From Anaerolineales bacterium (lineage in GTDB: Bacteria > Chloroflexota > Anaerolineae > Anaerolineales > Villigracilaceae): a stretch of 12,044 nucleotides of DNA. The notes beneath the pieces are model-generated. The model saw only the letters and a program-made list of their open reading frames with translations. It was not told where the DNA came from and did no database searches. Below are positions 1 through 5,477 of the stretch, piece after piece (position 1 is the stretch's first letter; every line of letters begins with the position of its first letter). The DNA is taken from positions 1 to 12,044 of the forward strand of contig JAICRQ010000053.1 in assembly GCA_025966435.1 (NCBI GenBank), written 5' to 3'. The position numbers and the translations under genes are program-made.

Positions 1-51
1 GATCAATGTGAGAACGAGGAGCAGCATCAGCCCATGCAAGAAACGTCTCAA
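1..51 (-). CDS. Start of a probable membrane or secreted protein (partial)
   Basis: Only the first 17 codons lie in the window; the gene continues past the left edge. The frame opens with TTG at 51-49, which overlaps the TGA stop of the upstream phosphodiesterase gene (50-48). A strong Shine-Dalgarno, GGAGGT at 63-58, sits six bases before it. The peptide begins with two arginines, then a hydrophobic run rich in Leu and Val (residues 8-17), as in a signal peptide or signal anchor. The stop-start overlap suggests translational coupling to the phosphodiesterase. The nearby ATG at 38-36 is followed at once by an in-frame stop and cannot serve. The function cannot be told from this fragment. The call rests on the Shine-Dalgarno and the hydrophobic start. 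Confidence 0.45.
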   Translation of the reverse strand, partial: MRRFLHGLMLLLVLTLI

Positions 52-836
52 CGCAGTACCTCCCCCACAGGGTGAGTAAAACTCCCACTTGATTCGCTCC
101 TTACTTGCACTGCCAGCGCCGGGTCATCGGTAAAAATCGCATCTACGCCCCAGTGAAACAGACGGCGCATATCCTCCGCCGTATTGACCGTCCATACATG
201 GATGCGTCGATTCAAGCGATGTACGCGCTGAACTTGCTGCGAGCTGACGTCCTCTACGTAGGGATGTAAGGCTTGATACTTCCCGAAATTGAAGCCAAAA
301 GAGCGCGCCCAGGCGCCGAGAAATCCGTTGAAAGCCAGCAAACCTCTGGGCACTTCTGGCAGGTAGGCGCGTGCCTTCGAAAGATTGGAAGCAAAGAATG
401 AGGAGAACAGTACACGCTTTTGCAATCCAAATTTCTTGATCAGCATGCAGACCGTCTCAACGAGAGAGTCGCGTGGAGTGGTGTAATTGGTCAACTCCAC
501 ATTGATAAACGTACGCTTCCCTACTGCTTCGAAAACATCATCCAGCAATGGGATTTTCTCCCCACGATACTTTTCTGAAAAAAAGCTGCCCGCGTCCAGC
601 GACCGCAGCTGCTGAAAGGATAGATCCTTTACACGTCCATGGCTGCCTGTCGTACGATCGACGGTTGAATCATGAATCACCACTGCCCGTCCGTCTGCAG
701 ACAATTTGACGTCAAGCTCAATGGCATCGGCCTTCTGCGCCAGTGCCAGTTCGAATGCCGCCAGGGTATTCTCCGGCGCGTGAGCAGACGCGCCGCGATG
801 CGCGAAGATAACGGGTTGGGGTAGTGATGTAAGCAT
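48..836 (-). CDS. ugpQ: Glycerophosphodiester phosphodiesterase
   Basis: A 262-residue GDPD-family TIM-barrel enzyme, which hydrolyses glycerophosphodiesters to glycerol-3-phosphate and an alcohol. Family motifs are visible: HRGA at 13-16 (general-acid His), PENT at 21-24, the metal-binding Glu40 and Asp42 in AIELD, the second catalytic pair His55-Asp56, and Glu114 in NVEL. The C-terminal HVWTVN and FTDDP motifs of the barrel's end are also present. Length is normal for the cytoplasmic UgpQ type and there is no signal peptide, so it likely acts in the cytoplasm on lipid head groups or imported diesters. It follows the AAA ATPase by 69 bases but has its own promoter near 888-916. The Shine-Dalgarno before the ATG is weak (GGTG about 13 bases upstream). 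The family is secure; the symbol is by family only. Confidence 0.93.
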   Translation of the reverse strand: MLTSLPQPVIFAHRGASAHAPENTLAAFELALAQKADAIELDVKLSADGRAVVIHDSTVDRTTGSHGRVKDLSFQQLRSLDAGSFFSEKYRGEKIPLLDDVFEAVGKRTFINVELTNYTTPRDSLVETVCMLIKKFGLQKRVLFSSFFASNLSKARAYLPEVPRGLLAFNGFLGAWARSFGFNFGKYQALHPYVEDVSSQQVQRVHRLNRRIHVWTVNTAEDMRRLFHWGVDAIFTDDPALAVQVRSESSGSFTHPVGEVLR

Positions 837-853
837 GATAACAAGACACCAGA

Positions 854-880
854 TTACGCGTGAAATTCGGCGATGCGTAA
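854..880 (-). promoter_or_regulatory. Inverted repeat in the phosphodiesterase leader
   Basis: TTACGC at 854-859 and GCGTAA at 875-880 are perfect inverted 6-mers separated by 15 bases. The predicted transcription start of the phosphodiesterase gene (about 881) lies at the edge of this repeat. It would therefore form a 5'-terminal hairpin in the mRNA or be an operator half-site pair. There is no T-run, so it is not an intrinsic terminator for the upstream ATPase. Confidence 0.3.
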
Positions 881-887
881 CCCGGTA

Positions 888-916
888 TGTATAGCAGAAA
901 ATAGACTAAATATCAA
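888..916 (-). promoter_or_regulatory. Sigma-70-type promoter for the phosphodiesterase gene
   Basis: On the minus strand, TTGATA (916-911) is followed after exactly 17 bases by TATACA (893-888). A TG pair one base ahead makes an extended -10 (TGCTATACA). The predicted start is near 881, giving a leader of about 45 bases. The -35 overlaps the last codons of the AAA ATPase gene, so the phosphodiesterase can be transcribed independently of it. Confidence 0.6.
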
Positions 917-2237
917 CGAAATAGGCCCTCGCTGCACGGTCCAGCATATCTCGCGACATGGTTGGGGGCACAGAAAGATAACTTGAAATATCGAGGATCT
1001 GGTCGCACAAGTCGCGGGGATGAGAAGCGCGCAGTTTGCGGTTCCGTTTGATATACCACTCCTGCAATAAATATGCCAGTCCCTGATCGCTATATTCCAC
1101 CTTTTTATCCTGCGCGACACGCCTGAAAATCTCACGATACTCCTCATAAGAGGGATCACCGATCTCGATCTTGTGACGCAGGCGGCGCAGGAAGGCTTCG
1201 TCCACCAGGTCTTTCGGAGGCAGATTGGTGGAGAACACGATCAAAACATCGAACGGGACTTCCACTTTGCGCCCATTGTGAAGGGTGAGGAAATCCACGC
1301 GGTTTTCGAGCGGAACGATCCAGCGGTTGAGAAGGTCACGCGGTCGTACCTGCTGGCGCCCAAAGTCGTCAATCAGCAAAATGCCGCCATTGGCTTTCAC
1401 CTGGAACGGTGCTTCATAAAACTTATGTACTTCGTCATAGACGAGGTCGAGCCCTTCCAACGTCAGCTCCCCACCAACCACAATGAAGGGACGGCGAATC
1501 TTCACCCAGCGCGGATCACGTCGCTGGCTGGTGCGCAGGTTGCCTGTGCCCGGAGCGGTTGTGGGAACATCGGAATCAGGCGCAAGCCGGTGGCTTACCT
1601 GGTCGTAAACCTTGATGACTTGCCCATCCAGATACAAAGCATACGGAATATACATTGCCTGTGTCAAGACAAGGTTACCAAAGGCGCGGGCAACGCTGGT
1701 CTTGCCATTCCCCGGAGGACCATACATAAAAATAGATGTGCCGGAGTTAAGCGCCGGACCCAGTCGTTGGAAACTTGATTCGGAGATGACCATCTGCGAG
1801 AGGATCTGGCGCATCATGCGTGAAGTAACGGTCATACGCCCGGTCTTTTGTCGGCGGATGGCTTCGTTATAGACCTCAAAGGGAACGGGAGCCTGCCCGG
1901 CATATTGACTGCGTTCCAGCGCCTCACGCGCCCGGGTAACCCCGGCTCCTGTAATGCCATAGGTATAAGCGCCTTCCCCAAGACCACCCTGCGACGATTT
2001 CACCTCCAACATCTTTTCGCGTTTCAGCGCTTCCAGGATGCTATCCGTTACACCGGCAAATGGCAGAGCCATCTGCTCGGCGATCTTAAACCCGCTCAGA
2101 TAGCCCTGTGAATAAAGAATCTTTAAGGCGAGATCCTGCAGCCAGAGATGAGATAACCCCGTATCCTCGACGGAGTTAATAGGCGGTGGTGAAAATTGCG
2201 CCGGGCCGGCGGATGGTCTTCCAAGAGGATTGTTCAT
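906..2237 (-). CDS. AAA+ ATPase with N-terminal winged-helix-like region
   Basis: A 443-residue ATPase. Visible motifs are Walker A GPPGNGKT (173-180), Walker B ILLIDD (286-291), sensor 1 in FSTN (335-338) and an arginine-finger-like RRLR (351-354). A lid region follows (360-443) with HPRDL at 406-410. Residues 30-110 look like a helix-turn-helix or winged-helix domain, preceded by a Pro-rich 20-residue tail. About 105 residues separate Walker A and B, well above the usual spacing. The extra part (about 205-280) holds RRPFIVVGGELTLEGLDL and KFYEAPFQVKANGG, which I recognise from a widespread family annotated only as AAA family ATPase, in places near type IV or Tad pilus genes. No substrate or partner is visible here. 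The start is chosen by GGGAGG at 2247-2242, four bases upstream. There is no signal peptide, so it is cytoplasmic. Its promoter carries an FNR-type palindrome. Confidence 0.85.
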   Translation of the reverse strand: MNNPLGRPSAGPAQFSPPPINSVEDTGLSHLWLQDLALKILYSQGYLSGFKIAEQMALPFAGVTDSILEALKREKMLEVKSSQGGLGEGAYTYGITGAGVTRAREALERSQYAGQAPVPFEVYNEAIRRQKTGRMTVTSRMMRQILSQMVISESSFQRLGPALNSGTSIFMYGPPGNGKTSVARAFGNLVLTQAMYIPYALYLDGQVIKVYDQVSHRLAPDSDVPTTAPGTGNLRTSQRRDPRWVKIRRPFIVVGGELTLEGLDLVYDEVHKFYEAPFQVKANGGILLIDDFGRQQVRPRDLLNRWIVPLENRVDFLTLHNGRKVEVPFDVLIVFSTNLPPKDLVDEAFLRRLRHKIEIGDPSYEEYREIFRRVAQDKKVEYSDQGLAYLLQEWYIKRNRKLRASHPRDLCDQILDISSYLSVPPTMSRDMLDRAARAYFVDI

Positions 2238-2275
2238 GACACCTCCCGATGGGGATGCTCCATAGAGATAAAAGA

Positions 2276-2291
2276 TTTGATTGCGATCAAA
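2276..2291 (-). promoter_or_regulatory. FNR/CRP-type operator palindrome
   Basis: TTTGAT-TGCG-ATCAAA is a perfect 6+6 inverted repeat with a 4-base spacer. Its core, TTGAT-N4-ATCAA at 2277-2290, matches the FNR consensus exactly. It abuts the -10 hexamer of the AAA ATPase promoter and covers the expected transcription start (about 2284). A bound protein there would most simply repress. Which regulator binds is unknown, since none is encoded in the window. Confidence 0.6.
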
Positions 2292-2296
2292 TTATA
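2291..2296 (-). promoter_or_regulatory. -10 element of the AAA ATPase promoter
   Basis: Perfect TATAAT on the minus strand at 2296-2291, giving a start near 2284 and a leader of about 47 bases. No good -35 is seen at 16-18 bases upstream. The upstream segment is purine-rich on this strand. Confidence 0.5.
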
Positions 2297-2444
2297 CTGC
2301 CTCTTACCTTCCTCTTTCCTCGTAGTGACACTCCTGCCCTGCACAATCCTGTAATTTTTCTCCGTACTACGCTCTTAAGAGAATACCTGTACAAACCCTG
2401 TTTACGGCCCTCTTCTCGTGTTTCGTGACGTATTGTTTATCGTA

Positions 2445-2450
2445 TATAAT
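2445..2450 (+). promoter_or_regulatory. -10 element against the glycosyltransferase start
   Basis: Perfect TATAAT whose last base lies 11 bases before the ATG at 2461. If used, transcription would start at about 2457, giving a four-base leader that leaves out the GGGGA at 2453-2457 that could act as Shine-Dalgarno. The -35 is poor (a TTTCGT-like hexamer 18 bases upstream). Either the mRNA is nearly leaderless or the real promoter lies further upstream. Confidence 0.4.
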
Positions 2451-2460
2451 CTGGGGAACT

Positions 2461-3144
2461 ATGAACCTCTCCATCGTGATACCGGTGTACAATGAAGTTA
2501 AAAATATCGGGGAAATTATCAAACGAGTACAATCCACAAAACTTGCAAAAGAAATTATCATCGTCGATGATGGTTCGAAAGATGGAACGCGTGATGCTCT
2601 GCAAAATCTGACGGGTCAAAAAACGGTTCGCGTGATTCTGCACGAGCGTAACCAGGGAAAAGGGGCCGCAGTTGTTACAGGTCTCCGGGCAGCCAAAGGG
2701 GATGTTTTGTTGATTCAGGATGCCGATCTCGAATACGATCCACGCGATTATCCCACCCTCCTCCGCCCCATTGAGGAGGGACTTGCGGATGTCGTGTACG
2801 GATCACGGTTCCTCGGTGCGCCGCACCGCGTGACCATGTTCTGGCACATGGTGGCGAACCGGCTCCTGACGTTCATGACCAACATTTTATACAACACGAT
2901 CCTCACCGACATGGAAACCGGCTATAAAGTATTCCGCCGGGAAGTGATCGATGGAATGACCATCCGCGCCAAACGCTTCGATTTCGAACCGGAGTTCACC
3001 GCCAAGGTGCTCAAACGCAAGTATCGTATTTTTGAAGTCCCCATATCGTTTAATCCCCGCGATTATTCCCAGGGCAAAAAGATCAAGCTCAAAGACGCGT
3101 TCGAAGCCGTGTGGACGTTATTAAAGTACAGGTTTGTAGATTAA
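2461..3144 (+). CDS. GT2 family glycosyltransferase (dolichyl-phosphate mannosyltransferase-like)
   Basis: A 227-residue GT-A fold enzyme of the DPM1/polyisoprenyl-phosphate glycosyltransferase group. It likely moves a sugar from a nucleotide donor to a polyprenyl phosphate at the cytoplasmic face of the membrane. Visible motifs are the opening SIVIPVYNE (4-12), VDDGSKD (35-41) for nucleotide binding, QDADLEYD (86-93) with the metal-binding DAD, and ETGYK (152-156). The Lys/Arg-rich C-terminal part (184-212) is typical of the family. It lacks the extra C-terminal membrane segments of longer homologues, so it probably associates peripherally or through another protein. I take the ATG at 2461 rather than the GTG at 2425. 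The ATG starts the conserved core, has GGGGA just upstream, and the longer frame would run through the TATAAT box. It stands alone, with a shared terminator after it. Confidence 0.9.
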   Translation: MNLSIVIPVYNEVKNIGEIIKRVQSTKLAKEIIIVDDGSKDGTRDALQNLTGQKTVRVILHERNQGKGAAVVTGLRAAKGDVLLIQDADLEYDPRDYPTLLRPIEEGLADVVYGSRFLGAPHRVTMFWHMVANRLLTFMTNILYNTILTDMETGYKVFRREVIDGMTIRAKRFDFEPEFTAKVLKRKYRIFEVPISFNPRDYSQGKKIKLKDAFEAVWTLLKYRFVD

Positions 3145-3176
3145 AACAGAAAGGCGTCTACGACGCCTTTCTGTTT
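3144..3176. terminator. Bidirectional intrinsic terminator between convergent genes
   Basis: A perfect 15-bp stem (arms 3144-3158 and 3162-3176, loop TAC). The GC core is GGCGTC/GACGCC, and A-rich and T-rich flanks give a U-run on either strand. It begins on the last base of the glycosyltransferase stop codon and overlaps the first two bases of the lipoprotein stop (3175-3177), so one element serves both genes. Confidence 0.92.
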
Positions 3177-3792
3177 ACTTGCTCACAGTCACATTATATT
3201 CGTAGATGTAATCCCCCGCCTCGAAATCGGCAATCCCATCATTGATTTGTTCGTCAAAGGTAGCAACGGCTCTCAACTCATATTCCCCATTCGGCCAGTC
3301 CGATAACAGTGCCACAAAGTCGAGGCAAACCATATCGCTGAGTTGATATGTAATGGGATGGACCACGTCACCTGGCAGTGCATCGCCATTGAAATACAAA
3401 CCTATTCTGATATGTTCAAAGTTCTGCTCAAGGATCTCTTCCGTGGTTGTGCACCAGCCATAATTAAAATAAGTGGGTGTATCATCGCTGATTTCAACAG
3501 TATAGCTAAGGGTTCCTGGCTGGGCGGTATCCTCATCGGTGTATTGCTCTTTCGCCAGGGAAGCCAGGTAGACGCCTTCTCTTGCCTGTAACGATTCAAG
3601 AACGACGTTAGGATCCGTTTCTATGCTTGGCATGGCTCCTTCCGGTGCAGCGAATTCAGACGGTTCCTCAGTCGCGGCAGACTCGGTGGATTCGGGATTC
3701 AAGGGAATCATGCCCGGCAGCAGACATGAAGTTAGGAAAAGCCCACCAATAATGAGCAGCACAAACGTTTGTGCGAATATTCGGGTCCTCAT
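3175..3792 (-). CDS. Lipoprotein of unknown function
   Basis: A 205-residue secreted lipoprotein. The signal peptide has MRTR, a hydrophobic core (5-20) and a lipobox ending LTSC with Cys23 as the lipidation site. An acidic Ser/Thr/Glu/Pro-rich spacer follows (about 30-65). The folded part (70-205) looks rich in beta strands and holds two cysteines (114 and 156) that could form a disulfide. It ends in a YIYEYNVTV strand that resembles the edge of an Ig-like sandwich, but I do not recognise a named domain. The ATG at 3792 is chosen because AGGAG (3802-3798) lies five bases ahead and the positively charged signal start follows at once. An in-frame ATG at 3810 would add six residues upstream of this Shine-Dalgarno and has none of its own. 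It diverges from the HEPN-like gene. The function is not known. Confidence 0.82.
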   Translation of the reverse strand: MRTRIFAQTFVLLIIGGLFLTSCLLPGMIPLNPESTESAATEEPSEFAAPEGAMPSIETDPNVVLESLQAREGVYLASLAKEQYTDEDTAQPGTLSYTVEISDDTPTYFNYGWCTTTEEILEQNFEHIRIGLYFNGDALPGDVVHPITYQLSDMVCLDFVALLSDWPNGEYELRAVATFDEQINDGIADFEAGDYIYEYNVTVSK

Positions 3793-3847
3793 AATCTCTC
3801 CTGATTTCACGACTTACATGTATCGATCAACATCTCTGCTTTGACGA

Positions 3848-3854
3848 TTATAAT
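3848..3854. promoter_or_regulatory. Shared symmetric -10 element for divergent genes
   Basis: The core ATTATAAT (3847-3854) reads TATAAT on the plus strand (3849-3854) and TATAAT on the minus strand (3853-3848). Plus-strand transcription would start at 3861-3862, the ATG of the HEPN-like gene. Minus-strand transcription would start near 3841, about 49 bases before the lipoprotein ATG and including its Shine-Dalgarno. A weak -35 for the plus direction is TCAACA at 3827-3832 (16-base spacer). None is clear for the minus direction. Confidence 0.5.
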
Positions 3855-3861
3855 CCCTGGC

Positions 3862-4194
3862 ATGGATTGGCAGACACAGGTCGAATCGGAATTCGAAAAG
3901 GCGGAACAGGCGCGGGCACGCGGGAATGAGGGACAAGCCCGGGTCTGCGCCCGGCGTGCGGCTGGTATTGCCATCCGGGAATACCTCACCCGCCAGGGAG
4001 TTCGCCCTCCGAGCGTGAGCGCGTACGATTTGCTCAATTTCTTGAAGGAGGACCCGCATCTTTCTGACGATCTGAGATTAATAGCCGACCACTTAACATT
4101 GCGCGTGAATGAGGAATTTAAGCTGCCTGTCGAAGCCGATCTTATTGCAGAAGCGCGCACGTTGTGTGAGACTCTTATTCCGAATGCCGCCTAA
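3862..4194 (+). CDS. Small HEPN-like helical protein
   Basis: A 110-residue, apparently all-helical protein. Residues 3-45, with RVCARRAAGIAIREYL at 27-42, and residues 68-105 look like paired long helices as in HEPN domains. An R-x4-H (RLIADH, 72-77) resembles the HEPN catalytic signature, but the position after Arg is Leu instead of the usual polar residue, so RNase activity is doubtful. No nucleotidyltransferase (MNT) partner or other antitoxin gene lies beside it; the neighbours are a divergent lipoprotein and, across a terminator, the sigma operon. The ATG at 3862 is chosen over an in-frame TTG at 3841 because that TTG lies upstream of and its frame runs through the TATAAT box. There is no Shine-Dalgarno; the mRNA is probably leaderless. 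The gene is likely real, with family assignment moderate and function unknown. Confidence 0.65.
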   Translation: MDWQTQVESEFEKAEQARARGNEGQARVCARRAAGIAIREYLTRQGVRPPSVSAYDLLNFLKEDPHLSDDLRLIADHLTLRVNEEFKLPVEADLIAEARTLCETLIPNAA

Positions 4195-4268
4195 ATAGAC
4201 TCCAATTTGTGAATGCGATAACCGCCTATCGTTAGAAGGCAAGAAAAGATCACAGGTGCGGTAAAGCA

Positions 4269-4299
4269 AAATAGACCCTGGAAACTTCAGGGTCTATTT
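4269..4299. terminator. Bidirectional intrinsic terminator between convergent genes
   Basis: A perfect 12-bp stem (arms 4269-4280 and 4288-4299) with a 7-base loop. The core is GACCCTG/CAGGGTC, with AAAATA on one side and TATTTGTTT on the other, so both strands get a U-rich tail. It serves the HEPN-like gene from the left and the small membrane protein gene from the right. The stretch 4195-4268 before it holds nothing else I can recognise. Confidence 0.9.
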
Positions 4300-4316
4300 G
4301 TTTGAACGTCTTCAAA

Positions 4317-4577
4317 TTATTTTCTTCCAACTAGATAGTAAAGCGCACGGGCGAGGGTAATGATCACGAGCATGCCAGACATCACGCTGCCAAGGACCAC
4401 AAACATCCGTTGCCAGTCGCGAAAGCGTGACACGATCTCCTCCGGCTGAGGAAAATGGATCCGCTCGCGCAATCTTTGTACAACTTCCAGGGGAGGAGTC
4501 ACCGGTCTGAGCGTCCCGGCGAGATGCGCCTCGAGCGCAAGCATCTGATCTTCCGAAAGTATGGTCCTTCTAAACAT
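4317..4577 (-). CDS. Small one-TM protein, candidate anti-sigma partner
   Basis: An 86-residue protein with a charged N-terminal region (1-57), probably cytoplasmic. It contains a helix followed by LRPVTPPLEVVQRLRERI (23-40). A single transmembrane helix follows at about 58-80, then a short basic tail. It starts 48 bases after the stop of the ECF sigma gene on the same strand, with no promoter or terminator between them, so the two are likely cotranscribed. That position and the cytoplasmic-domain-plus-one-TM layout are typical of anti-sigma factors. However, the HxxxCxxC zinc-binding anti-sigma motif is absent and there is no sizeable extracytoplasmic sensor domain. The anti-sigma role is inferred from context only. 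The Shine-Dalgarno is weak (GTGAG about eight bases ahead). Confidence 0.6.
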   Translation of the reverse strand: MFRRTILSEDQMLALEAHLAGTLRPVTPPLEVVQRLRERIHFPQPEEIVSRFRDWQRMFVVLGSVMSGMLVIITLARALYYLVGRK

Positions 4578-4625
4578 GTTATTTACTCACTGATCGTCAA
4601 ACATGACGACAACTCGGCATTTTGG

Positions 4626-5198
4626 TTACTCGTTATCCAGACTGATGTTCTGGTCGCCTAGCTGATCGCGGAGAGCCAGCAGTGTGCGGTGATAAAGGCT
4701 TTTAACCGCGCCTTCACTGCGTCCCATGATCCCGCCAATCTCCGCATTCGACATGTTCTCCACGAACTTCAGGATGAGCAGGTTCTGTCGTTCTGCCGGC
4801 AAGCGCCGAATAAACCTGAGAAGTGCATCCTGTTCCTGCGAGCGAACCAAATTTCGTTCGGGGTGATCTCCCTTCGAAGGCAGTACCGGCACATCGTTGA
4901 TGGGAACTTCCTGCCGCCGGCTGCGGTCACGGTGCCAATTGGCAACTAGGTTGTGTGCAATCCGGTACAGCCAGGCAGAAAAAGGGACGCCGCGATCGGT
5001 ATAGTTTTGAATGTGATTCATCGCCCGTTGAAAGACGCGGGCAGTGAGGTCCTCCGCATCGTGGAGGTTCCCTGTTCGGTAGTAAACATAGTTGAAGATG
5101 CGGTCGATGTAGCGTTCGTAGAGCAGACCAAATGCATCGCGGTCACCCTGCGACGCACGTGTCAGCACATCTTCTTCATTGAATTCGTTATCCGGCAC
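4626..5198 (-). CDS. ECF-type RNA polymerase sigma factor
   Basis: A 190-residue sigma factor of the RpoE/ECF layout: region 2 at about 21-92 (DAFGLLYERY, then the DAEDLTARVFQRA core-binding helix and FSAWLYRIAHN), a short linker (93-122), and region 4 at about 124-178. The region 4 helix-turn-helix is at 151-170 (NAEIGGIMGRSEGAVKSLYH). Regions 1, 3 and any C-terminal extension are absent, as expected. The start is GTG at 5198, with AGGA six bases upstream; an ATG overlapping it by two bases is out of frame. A small membrane protein follows in the same operon and may control it. An extended -10 promoter lies about 55 bases upstream. Its target promoters cannot be deduced here. The family is certain, the group within ECF is not. 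Confidence 0.93.
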   Translation of the reverse strand: MPDNEFNEEDVLTRASQGDRDAFGLLYERYIDRIFNYVYYRTGNLHDAEDLTARVFQRAMNHIQNYTDRGVPFSAWLYRIAHNLVANWHRDRSRRQEVPINDVPVLPSKGDHPERNLVRSQEQDALLRFIRRLPAERQNLLILKFVENMSNAEIGGIMGRSEGAVKSLYHRTLLALRDQLGDQNISLDNE

Positions 5199-5259
5199 AT
5201 TGGGTCCTACCGGCAGGGTCTATGAAACATAACCCCGACGGGTTTTGGAAGTTGCAGGG

Positions 5260-5268
5260 AGTATAACA
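5260..5268 (-). promoter_or_regulatory. Extended -10 promoter of the sigma operon
   Basis: TGTTATACT on the minus strand (5268-5260) is an extended -10. The predicted start is near 5253. The -35 is weak (CTTAAA 16 bases upstream), which fits the extended -10 class. It does not look like an ECF autoregulated promoter with an AAC-type -35. Confidence 0.5.
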
Positions 5269-5332
5269 TGTCACATTTTGATTTAAGGATCGCCCGGGTC
5301 ATCCAATGTTTTATATGAATTGAATCAGAGTT

Positions 5333-5361
5333 TCGACATCATCAAGTGTGATTGGTATAAT
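5333..5361 (+). promoter_or_regulatory. Distal promoter P1 toward uvrA
   Basis: TCGACA (5333-5338), a 17-base spacer, then TATAAT (5356-5361) preceded by TG one base ahead. By consensus match this is the best promoter in the window. The start is expected at about 5368, leaving a 146-base leader before the uvrA ATG that contains the hairpins at 5386-5431. Confidence 0.65.
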
Positions 5362-5385
5362 AAAAGATTGCGTTTTTTCTGTTCT

Positions 5386-5431
5386 GCCAGCAGTTGTACT
5401 TCTGGCTCGTAAGCGGCAGTGCAACTGCCGC
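5386..5431 (+). promoter_or_regulatory. Competing hairpins in the uvrA P1 leader
   Basis: Fold A pairs GCCAG (5386-5390) with CTGGC (5402-5406), and GCGGCAGT (5413-5420) with ACTGCCGC (5424-5431) around a 3-base loop. Fold B pairs GCAGTTG (5390-5396) with CAACTGC (5422-5428) and excludes both stems of fold A. No T-run follows, so this is not a plain terminator. It could be a leader switch, the end of a short RNA or a protein-binding palindrome. Confidence 0.4.
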
Positions 5432-5468
5432 CACAACCACTAAACATTAGCGATAAATGAAACAAATG

Positions 5469-5477
5469 TGCTATAAT
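5469..5477 (+). promoter_or_regulatory. Proximal promoter P2 of uvrA
   Basis: TGCTATAAT is an extended, perfect -10 element. The start is expected near 5484, about 30 bases before the ATG, with AGAAGG at 5501-5506 as the Shine-Dalgarno. The -35 is weak (TTAGCG at 18 bases). Confidence 0.6.

Noticed and set aside
1173..1778. A 201-codon open frame on the plus strand inside the AAA ATPase gene
   Set aside because: It is antisense to the Walker motifs of the ATPase. The real gene has motifs and a Shine-Dalgarno; this frame has neither.
2425..2460. A longer glycosyltransferase start at GTG 2425
   Set aside because: It would add 12 residues ahead of the conserved GT2 start and be translated through the TATAAT box. 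The ATG at 2461 fits the family.
3793..3810. A longer lipoprotein start at ATG 3810
   Set aside because: The Shine-Dalgarno AGGAG at 3802-3798 points to the ATG at 3792, and the signal peptide is complete from there.
5368..5412. A leader peptide (TTG to TAA, 14 codons) in the uvrA P1 leader
   Set aside because: It would start right at the predicted transcription start with no ribosome binding site and a rare start codon. The composition gives no attenuation signal.
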